From assembly GCA_963665595.2 (NCBI GenBank), contig CAXXJK010000009.1, forward strand, positions 186,001 through 250,000: a DNA stretch of 64,000 nucleotides, given 5' to 3'. Position numbers and translations under genes: made by a program. Within the stretch, counting starts at the first letter, position 1; every line of letters starts with the position of its first letter. The notes under the pieces are model-generated. The model did not search any database, was not told the origin of the DNA, and saw nothing but the letters and a program-made list of their open reading frames with translations. Of the stretch, positions 15,361 through 24,298 are shown piece after piece. Source of the stretch: G963665595 sp963665595. GTDB taxonomy: Bacteria; Actinomycetota; Coriobacteriia; Coriobacteriales; CADBOM01.

Positions 15361-15632
15361 GACTCGTCATCTCCTTCAAGCATTTCAACAAGTCGAGCGG
15401 TGATGATCCGCCAGCGACTCCCGATTCGAACAGCGGGAAGTTCGCCCGAGCGACAAAGCGCCCTGACGTGATTCTGATGAAAACCGAGAAATTCACTGGC
15501 CTGCTCAGGCGTGATCAATGGCGGTAGAGATGATAAAATGTTGTTGCGCGATTCTCCGGAATGCGTCGAAGATGTCACGGTCGCAAAATCCTCCAAGATC
15601 GCCGACCGTGGCGTCATTTTTCTCGTATACAT
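15357..15632 (-). CDS. excisionase-like helix-turn-helix protein
   Basis: 91 aa. The second half is a MerR-like winged HTH of the excisionase (Xis/AlpA-like, 'helix-turn-helix domain 17') type: LITPEQASEFLGFHQNHVRALCRSG then ELPAVRIGSRWRI. The first 40 residues are polar and probably disordered. It is translationally coupled to the XRE gene (1-nt overlap) and to the 58-aa ORF (ATGA). In phage islands such proteins direct excision and activate the replication operon. Which of the two roles applies cannot be told. Confidence 0.78.
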   Translation of the reverse strand: MYTRKMTPRSAILEDFATVTSSTHSGESRNNILSSLPPLITPEQASEFLGFHQNHVRALCRSGELPAVRIGSRWRIITARLVEMLEGDDES

Positions 15633-15832
15633 TATTCGTCAATCTCCTTGAATAGGTCTGCCGGATCGCCTTCCCAGCCGAGCACGTTGGCTATGGCTTG
15701 CGCAGCTTTGGGGTAGGCCGTTCGACGACCAGCCTCGATCTCCCAGACGGTGGTGGAATTAATACCCGATCTAGTGGCAAGCGCAGACTTTGATAATCCC
15801 TGCCGCGTTCTTTCTAAACTCATCCGAAGCAT
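15632..15832 (-). CDS. XRE/Cro-C1 family regulator
   Basis: 66-aa helix-turn-helix protein: LERTRQGLSKSALATRSGINSTTVWEIEAGRR (about residues 6-37) is the lambda-repressor-type fold, ending ADLFKEIDE. It is the first gene of the leftward replication/packaging operon and divergent from the 15944 gene. Inverted 23-bp repeats in the shared promoter region are its likely operators, so it may act as a Cro-like or repressor switch. No peptidase or sensor domain is fused. Confidence 0.85.
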   Translation of the reverse strand: MLRMSLERTRQGLSKSALATRSGINSTTVWEIEAGRRTAYPKAAQAIANVLGWEGDPADLFKEIDE

Positions 15833-15846
15833 AATTTTTCTCCTAA

Positions 15847-15928
15847 CTAGAAATCTCTAATTTTTAGGTTGCAACCTGTGCCTTCATAATATATTATGGA
15901 AATGTACCTAAATAGATTCATTTTCTAG
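15847..15928. promoter_or_regulatory. divergent operator region of the satellite switch
   Basis: Two 23-bp inverted copies, 15847-15869 (CTAGAAAT...TTTAGGT) and 15906-15928 (complement), match at about 17 of 23 positions; each is itself roughly dyadic. A perfect 10-bp palindrome GGTTGCAACC (15867-15876) lies between. They face the two divergent genes like lysogeny-switch operators. Confidence 0.6.
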
Positions 15929-15943
15929 TTTTTGGAGGTATTT

Positions 15944-16849
15944 ATGAAAGTTAGTTTTAAACTTCGCTCAAAAGCAGATATTAAAGATGCTGAATCGGTG
16001 GTTTACCCTGTAAAATTTGGTTCCTATGAAGGAAAGGATTTCTTTTACGTTCCGCCACTGCCTTACGCGCCCAATGCTCCGTCTCTTGCTCTTTTTGGCA
16101 TGTCCTTAGTTCGCTTGCCACACGAATTCTATTTACGTGAATTCATGGAGCTTGACGCATCCGATAATGGAGCTCTCCTCGAATTTCAAAATAAGTTTGG
16201 ACGTATTAATTCTACACGGAGTATTTATAGAGGAATCGAACCTGATACAAGCAATAAATCATTTGTTTCTTACTGGGTAGATGCTGATGAATTTAAAGAG
16301 GAATTTGACGGAATCGAAGAGTCGAGGAAACTGTTTGGAATATACGAAGAATTAATAAACTCTGATGAAAAAAATATAGAAAAGAATATAGATTTGATTG
16401 CAAAGCTAGCTCTACCGGTGTCGGCATTAGAGGTAAGAGCCACTGTCCAGAATGCTCAAAAAATCATTAAGACACTCATTTATATTCATGGGCATTCATA
16501 TGAAAAACATCCCGTCAATAGACTTATGGAATATGCATCTGATAAGGGTATTGCGGACATATATATTAAATTTATTGACTCTGCGATTAATGATGTGTTC
16601 CCGACCATTTCCGTTATAGATGAGACAAAAGATACCAACCAATGTCCTTTAATGGTATTAATATTTGCCCAGCTTATGACTGGGCTGATTGACAAAGAAT
16701 CCTTCAAAGTTTGTCAGTGCAGAGAATGCGAGCGTCTATTCCAATACAAAGAAAATGGTCGACGAACAGGGTCTGAATATTGTTCTGAAAGATGTCAAGA
16801 ACGTGAAAAACGACTTCGCTATGCTGATCGAAAAGTAAATCTAATCTAA
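15944..16849 (+). CDS. unknown protein with C-terminal zinc-binding motif
   Basis: 301 aa, not recognised with confidence. There are no signal or membrane segments. The last 55 residues hold CQCRECERLFQYKENGRRTG and then YCSERCQEREKRLR; four or more cysteines (CxxC ... CxxxC) suggest a zinc knuckle like those ending CGNR or DUF6076-type proteins. The body is mixed helix/strand and unlike its neighbours. A GGAGG site lies 7 nt before the ATG at 15944; the in-frame TTG 12 nt earlier overlaps that site and is rejected. It is divergent from the XRE regulator, sharing its operators. It could be an accessory or defence gene expressed in the integrated state. Confidence 0.55.
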   Translation: MKVSFKLRSKADIKDAESVVYPVKFGSYEGKDFFYVPPLPYAPNAPSLALFGMSLVRLPHEFYLREFMELDASDNGALLEFQNKFGRINSTRSIYRGIEPDTSNKSFVSYWVDADEFKEEFDGIEESRKLFGIYEELINSDEKNIEKNIDLIAKLALPVSALEVRATVQNAQKIIKTLIYIHGHSYEKHPVNRLMEYASDKGIADIYIKFIDSAINDVFPTISVIDETKDTNQCPLMVLIFAQLMTGLIDKESFKVCQCRECERLFQYKENGRRTGSEYCSERCQEREKRLRYADRKVNLI

Positions 16850-16934
16850 TCAAAACCGCTATACCCAGCACGGACGCTATGCCTGAGGGCGCGCCCGCTG
16901 ACGATAAGAAGAACGCGAAGGGAGGTGAAACAAA

Positions 16935-18248
16935 ATGACAAGACTATACGGAGAAGGCACCATCAAGGAGCTTATCAAAGGCAAGAAGTATTTCCTCCGT
17001 CTTTATTGCGGTATCGACCCTATAACCGGCAAGTACCGGGAGAAAACTGAAATGGTTCACGGTACTAAGGCACAGGCGAGAAGGCGGCTTGAGGAGATAC
17101 GCACAGAGATCGAGAGCGGTCTACGAATGAATGCCGACAAGATCACCTATGCAGAACTTTCTGAACAATTCCACGGTATGAGGGAGCTGGAGGGCGTTCT
17201 AAAACCTCAAACACTTCGAAGCTCCCGCATGCTAGAAAAACATATAGTGGGTCGTATAGGATCTGCAAGAGTATGTGATCTGGACGCTCAGAGCGTCAGA
17301 AATCTTTATAGGTTGCTACTGGAGAACGGTATAGGAAACACCACCCTTCATCACGTTCATAAGCAGTTAAAACAAATTCTTCAGTTTGCGGTGAATAATG
17401 ATATTCTGCTTAAGAATCCATGCGATAGAGTAAAAGCTCCCCAGCGTTCAAAACCGGTACGGAAAAGTCTCACTAAACCCGAAGCAGCACGATTGCGCGA
17501 AGTATTGCTTGAGGCTCCAGATTCGCCTCAAATTGGTGTGTTGCTTGGTTTGAGCACAGGAATGAGGGTGAGCGAAGTAATGGGGCTTACATGGCGAAAT
17601 GTTACATTTGACGGTTCGTCGCCGTGTGCAAGAGTTATTCAGTCGCTTGACCGCTTCGGGAATATCCAGACTCCTAAAACAGATAGTGGCATTCGTACTA
17701 TTTCCATTGACGGGAAGACTCGGGAAGCTTTGAGGGTGTGGAAGAAGAAACAAGCTCTTGAAATGTTCGCGCTTGGCATGAGACAGGAAGATTCAACGCC
17801 CGTTTGTACGAATCAACTCTATGGCTTCTTCGACCTCGCTGATTATTCTCGATGGTTCCGTGCATTCTGTGTTCAAAATAAATTTGGACGCTATGTTGAC
17901 GATGAAGGAGAGCCAATACCCGAGCGGCATCTGAATACACAAGGGTTTCCGGTCGATAGGGAAGGGCATCCTTATTCTCGAAACAATCCAAAGCCTAAGA
18001 CCAGAAAGCACTACGAAGGATTGAAATTTCATGAGTTACGTCATACTCAAGCAACCTTACAATTGGCAGCAGGGGTAGACATCAAGACCGTTCAGACTCG
18101 CCTCGGTCATGCAAGCGCAAGTGTCACGCTCAATACATATGCTCACGCGTTACCAGAGCGCGATAGGGCAGCCGCTGATCTGTTCGAAAGCATCTTGGAT
18201 GAAGCGGAACAGCCTCGGGTAATAGAGTTCAAAAGCAAAGCAGTTTGA
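16935..18248 (+). CDS. int: tyrosine-type site-specific integrase
   Basis: 437 aa. An AP2-like/arm-binding N-terminus (GEGTIKELIKGKKYFLRLYCG), a SAM-like core-binding domain (about 70-165) and a catalytic domain are present. Catalytic residues are visible: R211 (STGMRVSE), K248 (TPKTDSG), H366 and R369 (HELRH), H392 (LGHAS) and nucleophile Y402 (NTYAH). An insertion of about 35 residues (320-357) lies before HELRH. GGGAGGTG precedes the ATG. It ends 45 bp from attR and overlaps the right arm repeat by 2 nt. It should catalyse recombination within the tRNA-Ala 3' end. Confidence 0.95.
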   Translation: MTRLYGEGTIKELIKGKKYFLRLYCGIDPITGKYREKTEMVHGTKAQARRRLEEIRTEIESGLRMNADKITYAELSEQFHGMRELEGVLKPQTLRSSRMLEKHIVGRIGSARVCDLDAQSVRNLYRLLLENGIGNTTLHHVHKQLKQILQFAVNNDILLKNPCDRVKAPQRSKPVRKSLTKPEAARLREVLLEAPDSPQIGVLLGLSTGMRVSEVMGLTWRNVTFDGSSPCARVIQSLDRFGNIQTPKTDSGIRTISIDGKTREALRVWKKKQALEMFALGMRQEDSTPVCTNQLYGFFDLADYSRWFRAFCVQNKFGRYVDDEGEPIPERHLNTQGFPVDREGHPYSRNNPKPKTRKHYEGLKFHELRHTQATLQLAAGVDIKTVQTRLGHASASVTLNTYAHALPERDRAAADLFESILDEAEQPRVIEFKSKAV

Positions 18249-18272
18249 AACGATTACGGAATAATTACGGAA
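18247..18272 (+). repeat. right inner 26-bp repeat, candidate arm site
   Basis: Identical to 8722-8747 and in the same orientation. It overlaps the last two bases of the integrase stop codon and lies just inside attR. Confidence 0.55.
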
Positions 18273-18292
18273 CAAAAAGCCTAAAGCCTCCA

Positions 18293-18389
18293 AAAACAGA
18301 ACAGGCCGCTCGGCTATTTTATGCCTGCGACCTGCGGATTTGTTTGGTGGAGGTAAGGGGGTTCGAACCCCTGACCTCATGGCTGCCAG
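18293..18389. repeat. attR: 97-bp direct repeat including tRNA-Ala 3' half
   Basis: Exact copy of 8524-8620. Positions 18345-18389 are part of the complete tRNA-Ala gene, so integration kept the tRNA functional. The part beyond CCA (18293-18344, leftward) can fold with a CAGGC...GCCTG stem followed by T residues, serving as the tRNA terminator. Confidence 0.92.
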
Positions 18390-18420
18390 CCATGCGCTCT
18401 CCCAGCTGAGCTATACCCCC
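18345..18420 (-). tRNA. tRNA-Ala(GGC)
   Basis: 76 nt including encoded CCA. The acceptor stem GGGGGTA/TACCTCC contains the G3-U70 pair that defines alanine tRNAs. The D arm (TAGCTCAGCTGGGAGAGC), anticodon loop CTGGCAG (anticodon GGC) and GGTTCGAACCCC T arm are all normal. The gene is the integration site of the satellite-like element, which lies on its 3' side. Confidence 0.97.
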
Positions 18421-19043
18421 ACAACTTGAACTTGTCCAGTATAGTCAAATCATCCGAGGTCTCTGTCTAAAAAGCCGCCACTTCAAGATTTAATCATAAG
18501 TAGACCAAATAGTTTTTGCGATCGGTTTTGTTCATTTCGAAGTTGGGCACGTTCTTTGCGAGACATTATCGTTTCTTACCTTAATTGAATTTGTTTTCTG
18601 GACGCCTGTTCAGGTTAACCTTGCAATCTGAGCAGACATTAGACAATTGAAGGGCTGCCGAGAAGGGCGATATAGCTACATGTTAAGCGTCCAGGTTGCT
18701 TTTGCAAAACCTTTTCAGACGTTGGCGCGAGCATGTTTACAGCCCAGACATAATCCAAATAGCCTTTGCATTATCAGGTAAATACTATCCTTCAGTCACC
18801 GGTTTGCAAGCAATCTGGACACCTTAAAGGTATCTCTTCCTGCAGAACTTCACATTTGGTGCAACTGTCCAGTTTGCTTTTGCAGTGTCCAGGTTACGAT
18901 TTCAATGAACCTTATCGTTTCTTAATGTTTATATGCCTCGTCACGCTAACTAAACCATTGACAGGTATATATCATAACCATATACTCAAACTAAGCAGAT
19001 TTATAGAGGTGTCTGCCATAAGAATGGATGAAAGGAAGTGGTC
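18421..19043. other. gene-free region with repeated GTCCAG motifs
   Basis: 623 bp without a supported ORF. GTCCAG or its complement occurs six times (about 18434, 18600, 18689, 18820, 18867, 18887). Two copies extend to GTCCAG(G/T)TTGCTTTTGCA (18689-18706 and 18867-18884). Function unknown; it may hold the tRNA and rubrerythrin promoters. Confidence 0.5.
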
Positions 19044-19586
19044 ATGTCTGAACTCAACGGATCAAAGACCGAGCAGAATCTTATGACTGCATTCGCAGGA
19101 GAGTCACAGGCACGCAATAAATATACGTATTTCGCATCGAAGGCAAAAAGCGATGGCTATGAGCAGATAGCTGCAATCTTTGAAGAAACTGCAAACAATG
19201 AAAAAGAACACGCAAAAATGTGGTTTAAGCTCCTCGAGGGGGGAGAGATCAAAGATACTGCGAGCAATTTGAAAGCTGCTGCCGCGGGTGAAAACTATGA
19301 GTGGACCGATATGTACGCCACCTTTGCCAAAGAGGCGCATGAAGAAGGTTTCACCGATATCGCCATACTCTTTGAAGGTGTTGCTTCGGTTGAAAAAGAG
19401 CACGAGGCGCGCTATCTCAAACTTCTCGATAATCTCGAAGAGGGCTTGGTCTTTTCGCGTGACGAAGACACGATCTGGCAATGTCGTAACTGCGGCCATA
19501 TCATCATTGGCAAGAAAGCTCCCGATGAGTGTCCTGTATGCTCACATCCTCAAGCATATTTTCAATTGGCTGAGCGTAACTACTAG
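19044..19586 (+). CDS. rbr: rubrerythrin
   Basis: 180-aa cytoplasmic non-haem iron peroxidase that removes hydrogen peroxide in anaerobes. The diiron helix bundle shows the ligand motifs FAGESQARNKY, EETANNEKEHA, FAKEAHEEGF and EGVASVEKEHEARY. The C-terminal rubredoxin-like site has CRNCG and CPVCSH for one iron. Length and order are typical. The ATG at 19044 has AAAGGAAG 5 nt upstream; an in-frame GTG two codons earlier would overlap that site. It is a single-gene unit with a strong terminator after it. Confidence 0.95.
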   Translation: MSELNGSKTEQNLMTAFAGESQARNKYTYFASKAKSDGYEQIAAIFEETANNEKEHAKMWFKLLEGGEIKDTASNLKAAAAGENYEWTDMYATFAKEAHEEGFTDIAILFEGVASVEKEHEARYLKLLDNLEEGLVFSRDEDTIWQCRNCGHIIIGKKAPDECPVCSHPQAYFQLAERNY

Positions 19587-19618
19587 TAGAGCAGGCAGTT
19601 TAACAGGCCAACATATAT

Positions 19619-19665
19619 AACAAAACGACCATCGGCAAGGTGTCTGTGCCGGTGGTCGTTTTGTT
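19619..19665 (+). terminator. intrinsic terminator after rubrerythrin
   Basis: A 19-bp stem (19619-19637 with 19647-19665, two non-Watson-Crick positions near the loop) has a 9-nt loop. The right arm ends in GTTTTGTTA. Confidence 0.85.
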
Positions 19666-19863
19666 ATAAGCAACGCGCGAGAGGTCTGATAGAAAATCTC
19701 GCTCTACATCTTTCCTCATGTTTTTCTGAGAATTGTAGCCTATGCCATAGAGTTAATTCTGTACATTAACCGCTCATGATAGTTTTAAGGTTTGAATCGC
19801 CTTGATTTAGCGTTACCATAAGCTAAATTTTAGGAACAAGCAAAGAGATAGGAGTGTATATTC

Positions 19864-21381
19864 ATGGCATTTTTCTATGACGAGCCGGCTCATACCTTTA
19901 ATGAGTATCTGTTGGTGCCGGGGTATTCTTCTTCAGAGTGTGTCCCTACTGCCGTGGATCTTTCAACTCCGCTCGTGCGTTTCAAAAAAGGCGAAGAGCC
20001 TGCCCTCAAGTTGAATATACCGGTCGTGTCCGCCATTATGCAAGCGGTATCAAACGATATCATGGCCGTTGCGTTGGCAACAGAAGGTGGCTTATCGTTT
20101 ATCTATGGCAGCCAGACGATTGAAGATCAAGCCGCCATGGTAAGCCATGTAAAAGATACACGCGCAGGTTTTGTCGAATCAGATTCCAACATCTCCCCAG
20201 AAGATACTCTCGCAGATGTTCTGGCACTCAAGCAGAGTTCTGGTCACTCAACAATGCCTGTTACCGTTGATGGTTCTCAGCATGGCAAGCTGCTTGGTAT
20301 TGTGACCAGTCGTGATTATCGCGTTAGTCGTATGAAGATGACTGACAAGGTACGAGACTTTATGACACCCCGAGAAAATCTTATTGTTGCTGCTGAAGAA
20401 ACAACCCTTTCAGAAGCAAATGATATTATCTGGGACAATCGTCTCAACGCTTTGCCGGTAGTTGACAGCAAGGATAATCTCATAGCAATGGTCTTTCGCA
20501 AAGACTATGATTCCCATAAACTGAACCCGCTCGAATTACTTGATCAAAACAAAAGCTATATGGTGGGAGCAGGAATCAACACGCGCGATTACGAAGAACG
20601 CGTGCCTGCTTTACTTGAGGCTGGCGCCGATGTTTTGTGTATTGACTCTTCAGAGGGATTTTCTGAATGGCAAAAACGTACCATTGAGTGGATCCGTGGG
20701 ACCTATGGCGACACGGTTAAAGTGGGCGCCGGCAATGTGGTCGACCGAGAAGGTTTCCGTTTTCTTGCGGATTGTGGTGCCGATTTTATCAAGGTTGGTA
20801 TCGGCGGCGGTTCAATCTGTATCACGCGAGAGCAAAAGGGCATTGGCCGTGGTCAGGCTACTGCATTGATTGAAGTGGCTGCAGCGCGCAACGAGTATTT
20901 TGAGGAAACTGGCATCTATGTGCCAATATGCTCAGATGGTGGCATTGTCTATGATCATCATATGACGCTTGCTTTGGCGATGGGTGCCGATTTCTTAATG
21001 CTTGGTCGTTATTTTGCTCGATTTGATGAAAGCCCGACTAAGCGCGTCAATGTCAACGGATCATTCATGAAAGAATATTGGGGCGAAGGTTCTTCTCGCG
21101 CGCGCAACTGGCAACGCTACGATATGGGAGGAGCCTCCAAGCTGGCCTTTGAAGAAGGGGTCGATTCCTATGTTCCGTATGCTGGCTCGCTGAAGGAGAA
21201 CCTTGACATTACGCTTTATAAAGTGAAGTCAACTATGTGTAATTGTGGCTCGCTCGCCATTTCCGAATTTCAAAATAACGCAAAATTGACGCTCATTTCG
21301 TCAACTTCAATTCTTGAAGGCGGCGCTCATGATGTCGTGCTTAAGGATTCTGCTCAAAACATTAATGTAGCTTTCAGGTAA
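19864..21381 (+). CDS. guaB: IMP dehydrogenase
   Basis: 505 aa. It oxidises IMP to XMP with NAD+, the first step to GMP. A TIM barrel interrupted by two CBS domains (about 95-215: MPVTVDGSQ, LGIVTSRDY, MTPRENLIV) is visible. The catalytic loop GIGGGSICITREQKG contains the cysteine that attacks IMP. The flap region near YWGEGSSRARNWQRY replaces the common GSMG..RY sequence, and the N-terminus (FYDEPAHTFNEYLLVPGYSS) fits the divergent form seen in some anaerobes. A TAGGAG site lies upstream. It stands before leuS but probably has its own promoter, in the gene-free 19666-19863 that also holds a TTTAGC/GCTAAA hairpin (19807-19828). Confidence 0.92.
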   Translation: MAFFYDEPAHTFNEYLLVPGYSSSECVPTAVDLSTPLVRFKKGEEPALKLNIPVVSAIMQAVSNDIMAVALATEGGLSFIYGSQTIEDQAAMVSHVKDTRAGFVESDSNISPEDTLADVLALKQSSGHSTMPVTVDGSQHGKLLGIVTSRDYRVSRMKMTDKVRDFMTPRENLIVAAEETTLSEANDIIWDNRLNALPVVDSKDNLIAMVFRKDYDSHKLNPLELLDQNKSYMVGAGINTRDYEERVPALLEAGADVLCIDSSEGFSEWQKRTIEWIRGTYGDTVKVGAGNVVDREGFRFLADCGADFIKVGIGGGSICITREQKGIGRGQATALIEVAAARNEYFEETGIYVPICSDGGIVYDHHMTLALAMGADFLMLGRYFARFDESPTKRVNVNGSFMKEYWGEGSSRARNWQRYDMGGASKLAFEEGVDSYVPYAGSLKENLDITLYKVKSTMCNCGSLAISEFQNNAKLTLISSTSILEGGAHDVVLKDSAQNINVAFR

Positions 21382-21467
21382 GAATTTAACGTCAGCTACA
21401 CTCTGAAAGGCCAGTATCTCACGGTGCCTTTTGCCGTATGCGATGATATACAAGGAGAAGCATCTCG

Positions 21468-24032
21468 ATGACCGTATATGACCCACAGAACATTGAACCA
21501 AAATGGCAGAAAAAATGGGAGGAAGAGTCTCTCTATACGGTATCTCCTGATACAGAAAAGCCAACTAAATACGTGCTTGAGATGTTTCCTTATCCCTCTG
21601 GCGACATTCATATGGGACATGTGCGCAACTATACCATTGGTGACGTGATTAGTCGTTATTCTCTCATGAATGGATATGCGGTACTTCATCCTATCGGCTG
21701 GGATGCCTTCGGTCTTCCGGCAGAAAATGCTGCCATAAAACAACACTCGCATCCTGCTTTATGGACCTACGGAAATATAGATCGTCAACGCACCTCTTTT
21801 CGTCGCATGGGTTTTTCATACGACTGGGATCGTAGTGTTATTACGTGCGACGAGGATTACTATCGTTGGGGACAATGGATATTCCTTAAGATGTGGGAAC
21901 GTGGACTTGTGGAACGTCGTAGCTCTGCGGTCAACTGGTGCCCGAGTTGCGAAACCGTTCTTGCAAATGAGCAGGTTACTGAGGGCGTGTGCTGGCGCTG
22001 CGGGAGTGAAATAGAAAAGCGCGAGCTTGAACAATGGTATTTCAAGATAACCGACTACGCGCAGGAACTTCTTGACGACCTTGATACGCTCGATGGATGG
22101 CCCGAACGCGTAAAACAAATGCAGGCCAACTGGATCGGTCGCTCCGAGGGCGCAGAAGTCGATTTTACGGTATGCGATCAGAATGGTGAACCAACTGACG
22201 AAACCATTACAGTGTTTACCACACGTCCTGATACTCTGTTTGGATGTTCCTTTTTCTTGCTGGCACCTGAATATCCCGGGCTTATCGACATGGTCAAGGG
22301 AACAGAATATGAAACATCTGTGCAGCAACTCATCGAAGACGCTTCTAAAATAAGTGCTGTTGAACGTGCGCAGGGGAGCCACGAAAAGCATGGAGTGGAT
22401 ACCGGACGTTTTATGATAAACCCGGTGAACGGTGAGAAGATTCCTGTCTGGGTTGCCGATTACATCATTTCTGATTACGGAACGGGTGCGGTTATGGCGG
22501 TGCCCTGCGGGGACCAGAGGGACTTTGAGTTTGCGCGAAAATATAATTTACCTATTATACCTATTATTTTGTCTGAAACCGACCCGTTATATTCTGAACT
22601 TGCCGGTGTCCAGGATCGTATACGCACTGATGTATCTTGGGATCATTCGTTTGAAGCAGAGGGTGTTCTCGTACAATCAGGTATCTATACCGGCTTGGTG
22701 GGCGGCAAGCATTCTCCTGCCGTTGATGCCATTATTGCTGATCTTGAGGCGGTGGGGAAGGGGAAGAAGACTGTCAACTTCCGTTTGCGGGATTGGCTGA
22801 TTTCCCGACAGCGTTATTGGGGTAATCCCATACCCGCTATTCATTGTGAAAATTGCGGTATCGTGCCGGTGCCAGAAGAGGATCTGCCGGTTCATCTACC
22901 GCTTGATTTGAATGTTGCAGAAGGGGAGACTCTCGCCGATCATAAAGAATTCTACGAGTGCGTTTGCCCTCGCTGTGGCGCTCCTGCTCACCGCGAGACA
23001 GATACGATGGATACCTTTACTTGCTCATCGTGGTACTATTTGCGCTATACCGACCCCCACAATGATACGTTGCCGTTCAGCTCCGTCGAAGCGAATCGCT
23101 GGATGCCTGTTGACCAGTACATCGGTGGTATCGAACACGCGATTCTTCACTTGCTCTATTCACGATTTTTTACGAAGGTATTGCGTGATATTGGCCTGCT
23201 TGATTTTGACGAGCCGTTCACCAATCTTTTATGCCAGGGTATGGTTAAAGACGAAAACGCAGAGGTTATGTCAAAGTCAAAGGGCAATGTCATAGCACCT
23301 GAGGACATGATTGCAAAATATGGGACCGACGCACTCCGTACTTATATTTTATTCATGGCTCCACCGGACAAAGATCTTATCTGGGACGAAAGCGGTCTAG
23401 CCGGTATATTGAAGTTTCTGAATCGAGTCTGGCGTTTGGTTTCAGAACTTTCTTTTGTAAAAGATAATGATATTATGCCATTTTATGAAGGTATTGTCGA
23501 CGAAGCAGCGGCTAAGCAAATGGCTCAGAAACTTAATCGAGAGACGCATCGCGTTATTGGCAAGGTTTCCTATGATATTGAACGATTTAATTTCAATACG
23601 GCAATTTCAGCCGTTATGGAGCTTGCCAACACGACCACTGAGTATCTGCGATTAGTTGACCCAGAAATGCGCGAAAGCTCCTCAGATCTCAGAGAACTTG
23701 ATAAGCGGACATCTGAGGCGTTGGTGCTGTTGCTTGCACCCATGGCACCACATTGGGCTGAGGAATTATGGCGTGTGGTGTTAGGACACGAGAATTCAGT
23801 CCACACACAGGCGTGGCCAGAACATGACTCAGAGCAGGCAAAAACTGATGAAATTGAAATGGCTGTTCAGGTAAATGGTAAGATTAAAGGACATATAACA
23901 GTACCAACTGAACTATCAAAAGAAGAAATTGAAGTAATGGCCCGCGAAGAACTTGCTACGCAGATCGTTGATAAACAGATAGTCAAAATAGTAGTTGTTC
24001 CAGGCAAACTCGTGAATGTAGTCGTGAAGTAA
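21468..24032 (+). CDS. leuS: leucyl-tRNA synthetase
   Basis: 854-aa class I synthetase that charges tRNA-Leu. The HIGH signature appears as HMGH within YPSGDIHMGHVRNY, and KMSKS as VMSKSKGN (about residue 597). The CP1 editing domain (about 230-430) holds TTRPDTLFG and the D residue region VGGKHSPA. A zinc knuckle (CPSC ... CWRC, and a second pair CENC / CPRC) and the C-terminal anticodon-binding and VNGKIKGHITVP segment are present. Length fits the bacterial family. AAGGAGAAG precedes the ATG. The 86-bp leader is too short for a T-box. Confidence 0.97.
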   Translation: MTVYDPQNIEPKWQKKWEEESLYTVSPDTEKPTKYVLEMFPYPSGDIHMGHVRNYTIGDVISRYSLMNGYAVLHPIGWDAFGLPAENAAIKQHSHPALWTYGNIDRQRTSFRRMGFSYDWDRSVITCDEDYYRWGQWIFLKMWERGLVERRSSAVNWCPSCETVLANEQVTEGVCWRCGSEIEKRELEQWYFKITDYAQELLDDLDTLDGWPERVKQMQANWIGRSEGAEVDFTVCDQNGEPTDETITVFTTRPDTLFGCSFFLLAPEYPGLIDMVKGTEYETSVQQLIEDASKISAVERAQGSHEKHGVDTGRFMINPVNGEKIPVWVADYIISDYGTGAVMAVPCGDQRDFEFARKYNLPIIPIILSETDPLYSELAGVQDRIRTDVSWDHSFEAEGVLVQSGIYTGLVGGKHSPAVDAIIADLEAVGKGKKTVNFRLRDWLISRQRYWGNPIPAIHCENCGIVPVPEEDLPVHLPLDLNVAEGETLADHKEFYECVCPRCGAPAHRETDTMDTFTCSSWYYLRYTDPHNDTLPFSSVEANRWMPVDQYIGGIEHAILHLLYSRFFTKVLRDIGLLDFDEPFTNLLCQGMVKDENAEVMSKSKGNVIAPEDMIAKYGTDALRTYILFMAPPDKDLIWDESGLAGILKFLNRVWRLVSELSFVKDNDIMPFYEGIVDEAAAKQMAQKLNRETHRVIGKVSYDIERFNFNTAISAVMELANTTTEYLRLVDPEMRESSSDLRELDKRTSEALVLLLAPMAPHWAEELWRVVLGHENSVHTQAWPEHDSEQAKTDEIEMAVQVNGKIKGHITVPTELSKEEIEVMAREELATQIVDKQIVKIVVVPGKLVNVVVK

Positions 24033-24262
24033 TTTATTACTACAAAGGATAGTTATAGAGTGCGCTAAATGTCTGATAATATATGTTATGTAAAGTAACG
24101 AATATATCATACAAATAGCCTTATTATGCAATTCCCCTGTGGCGTTAGACAATGAGTACAGATTATTCAGTATCGCCTTTCTTATCGCGCTACTGATGTG
24201 AAGTACTTTTGTTGATGCGCTGTCGTTTCGTGTGTCTCTCTCGCAGGTTGCCTGTTGTTCTT

Positions 24263-24298
24263 GTGACGATGAACAGACATTTGGGCCATCGTCACTTT
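24263..24298 (+). terminator. hairpin with T tract
   Basis: GTGACGATG (24263-24271) pairs with CATCGTCAC (24287-24295), followed by TTTTC. It lies about 230 bp after leuS. The rest of 24033-24407 has no gene. Confidence 0.65.

Larger units (their letters stand above)
8524..18389. mobile_element. tRNA-Ala-integrated phage-satellite-like element (PICI-like), 9.8 kb
   Basis: The element is bounded by identical 97-bp direct repeats, one inside the intact tRNA-Ala(GGC) gene and one at the hgcAB side. Rightward genes 8792-12948 are cargo. Leftward genes 15832-13174 are an XRE regulator, excisionase-like protein, 58-aa ORF, initiator-like protein, DnaB-like helicase and terminase small subunit. A divergent 15944 gene and the integrase close the right side. 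There are no portal, capsid, tail or lysis genes. Integrase, excisionase, regulator, own replication and a lone small terminase are the hallmark set of phage-inducible islands. Removing it would rejoin hgcB and the tRNA gene in a convergent arrangement. Not shown: mobility or any helper phage. Confidence 0.85.

Noticed and set aside
21382..21467. T-box riboswitch before leuS
   Set aside because: The gap is 86 bp without the T-box sequence or a terminator/antiterminator.
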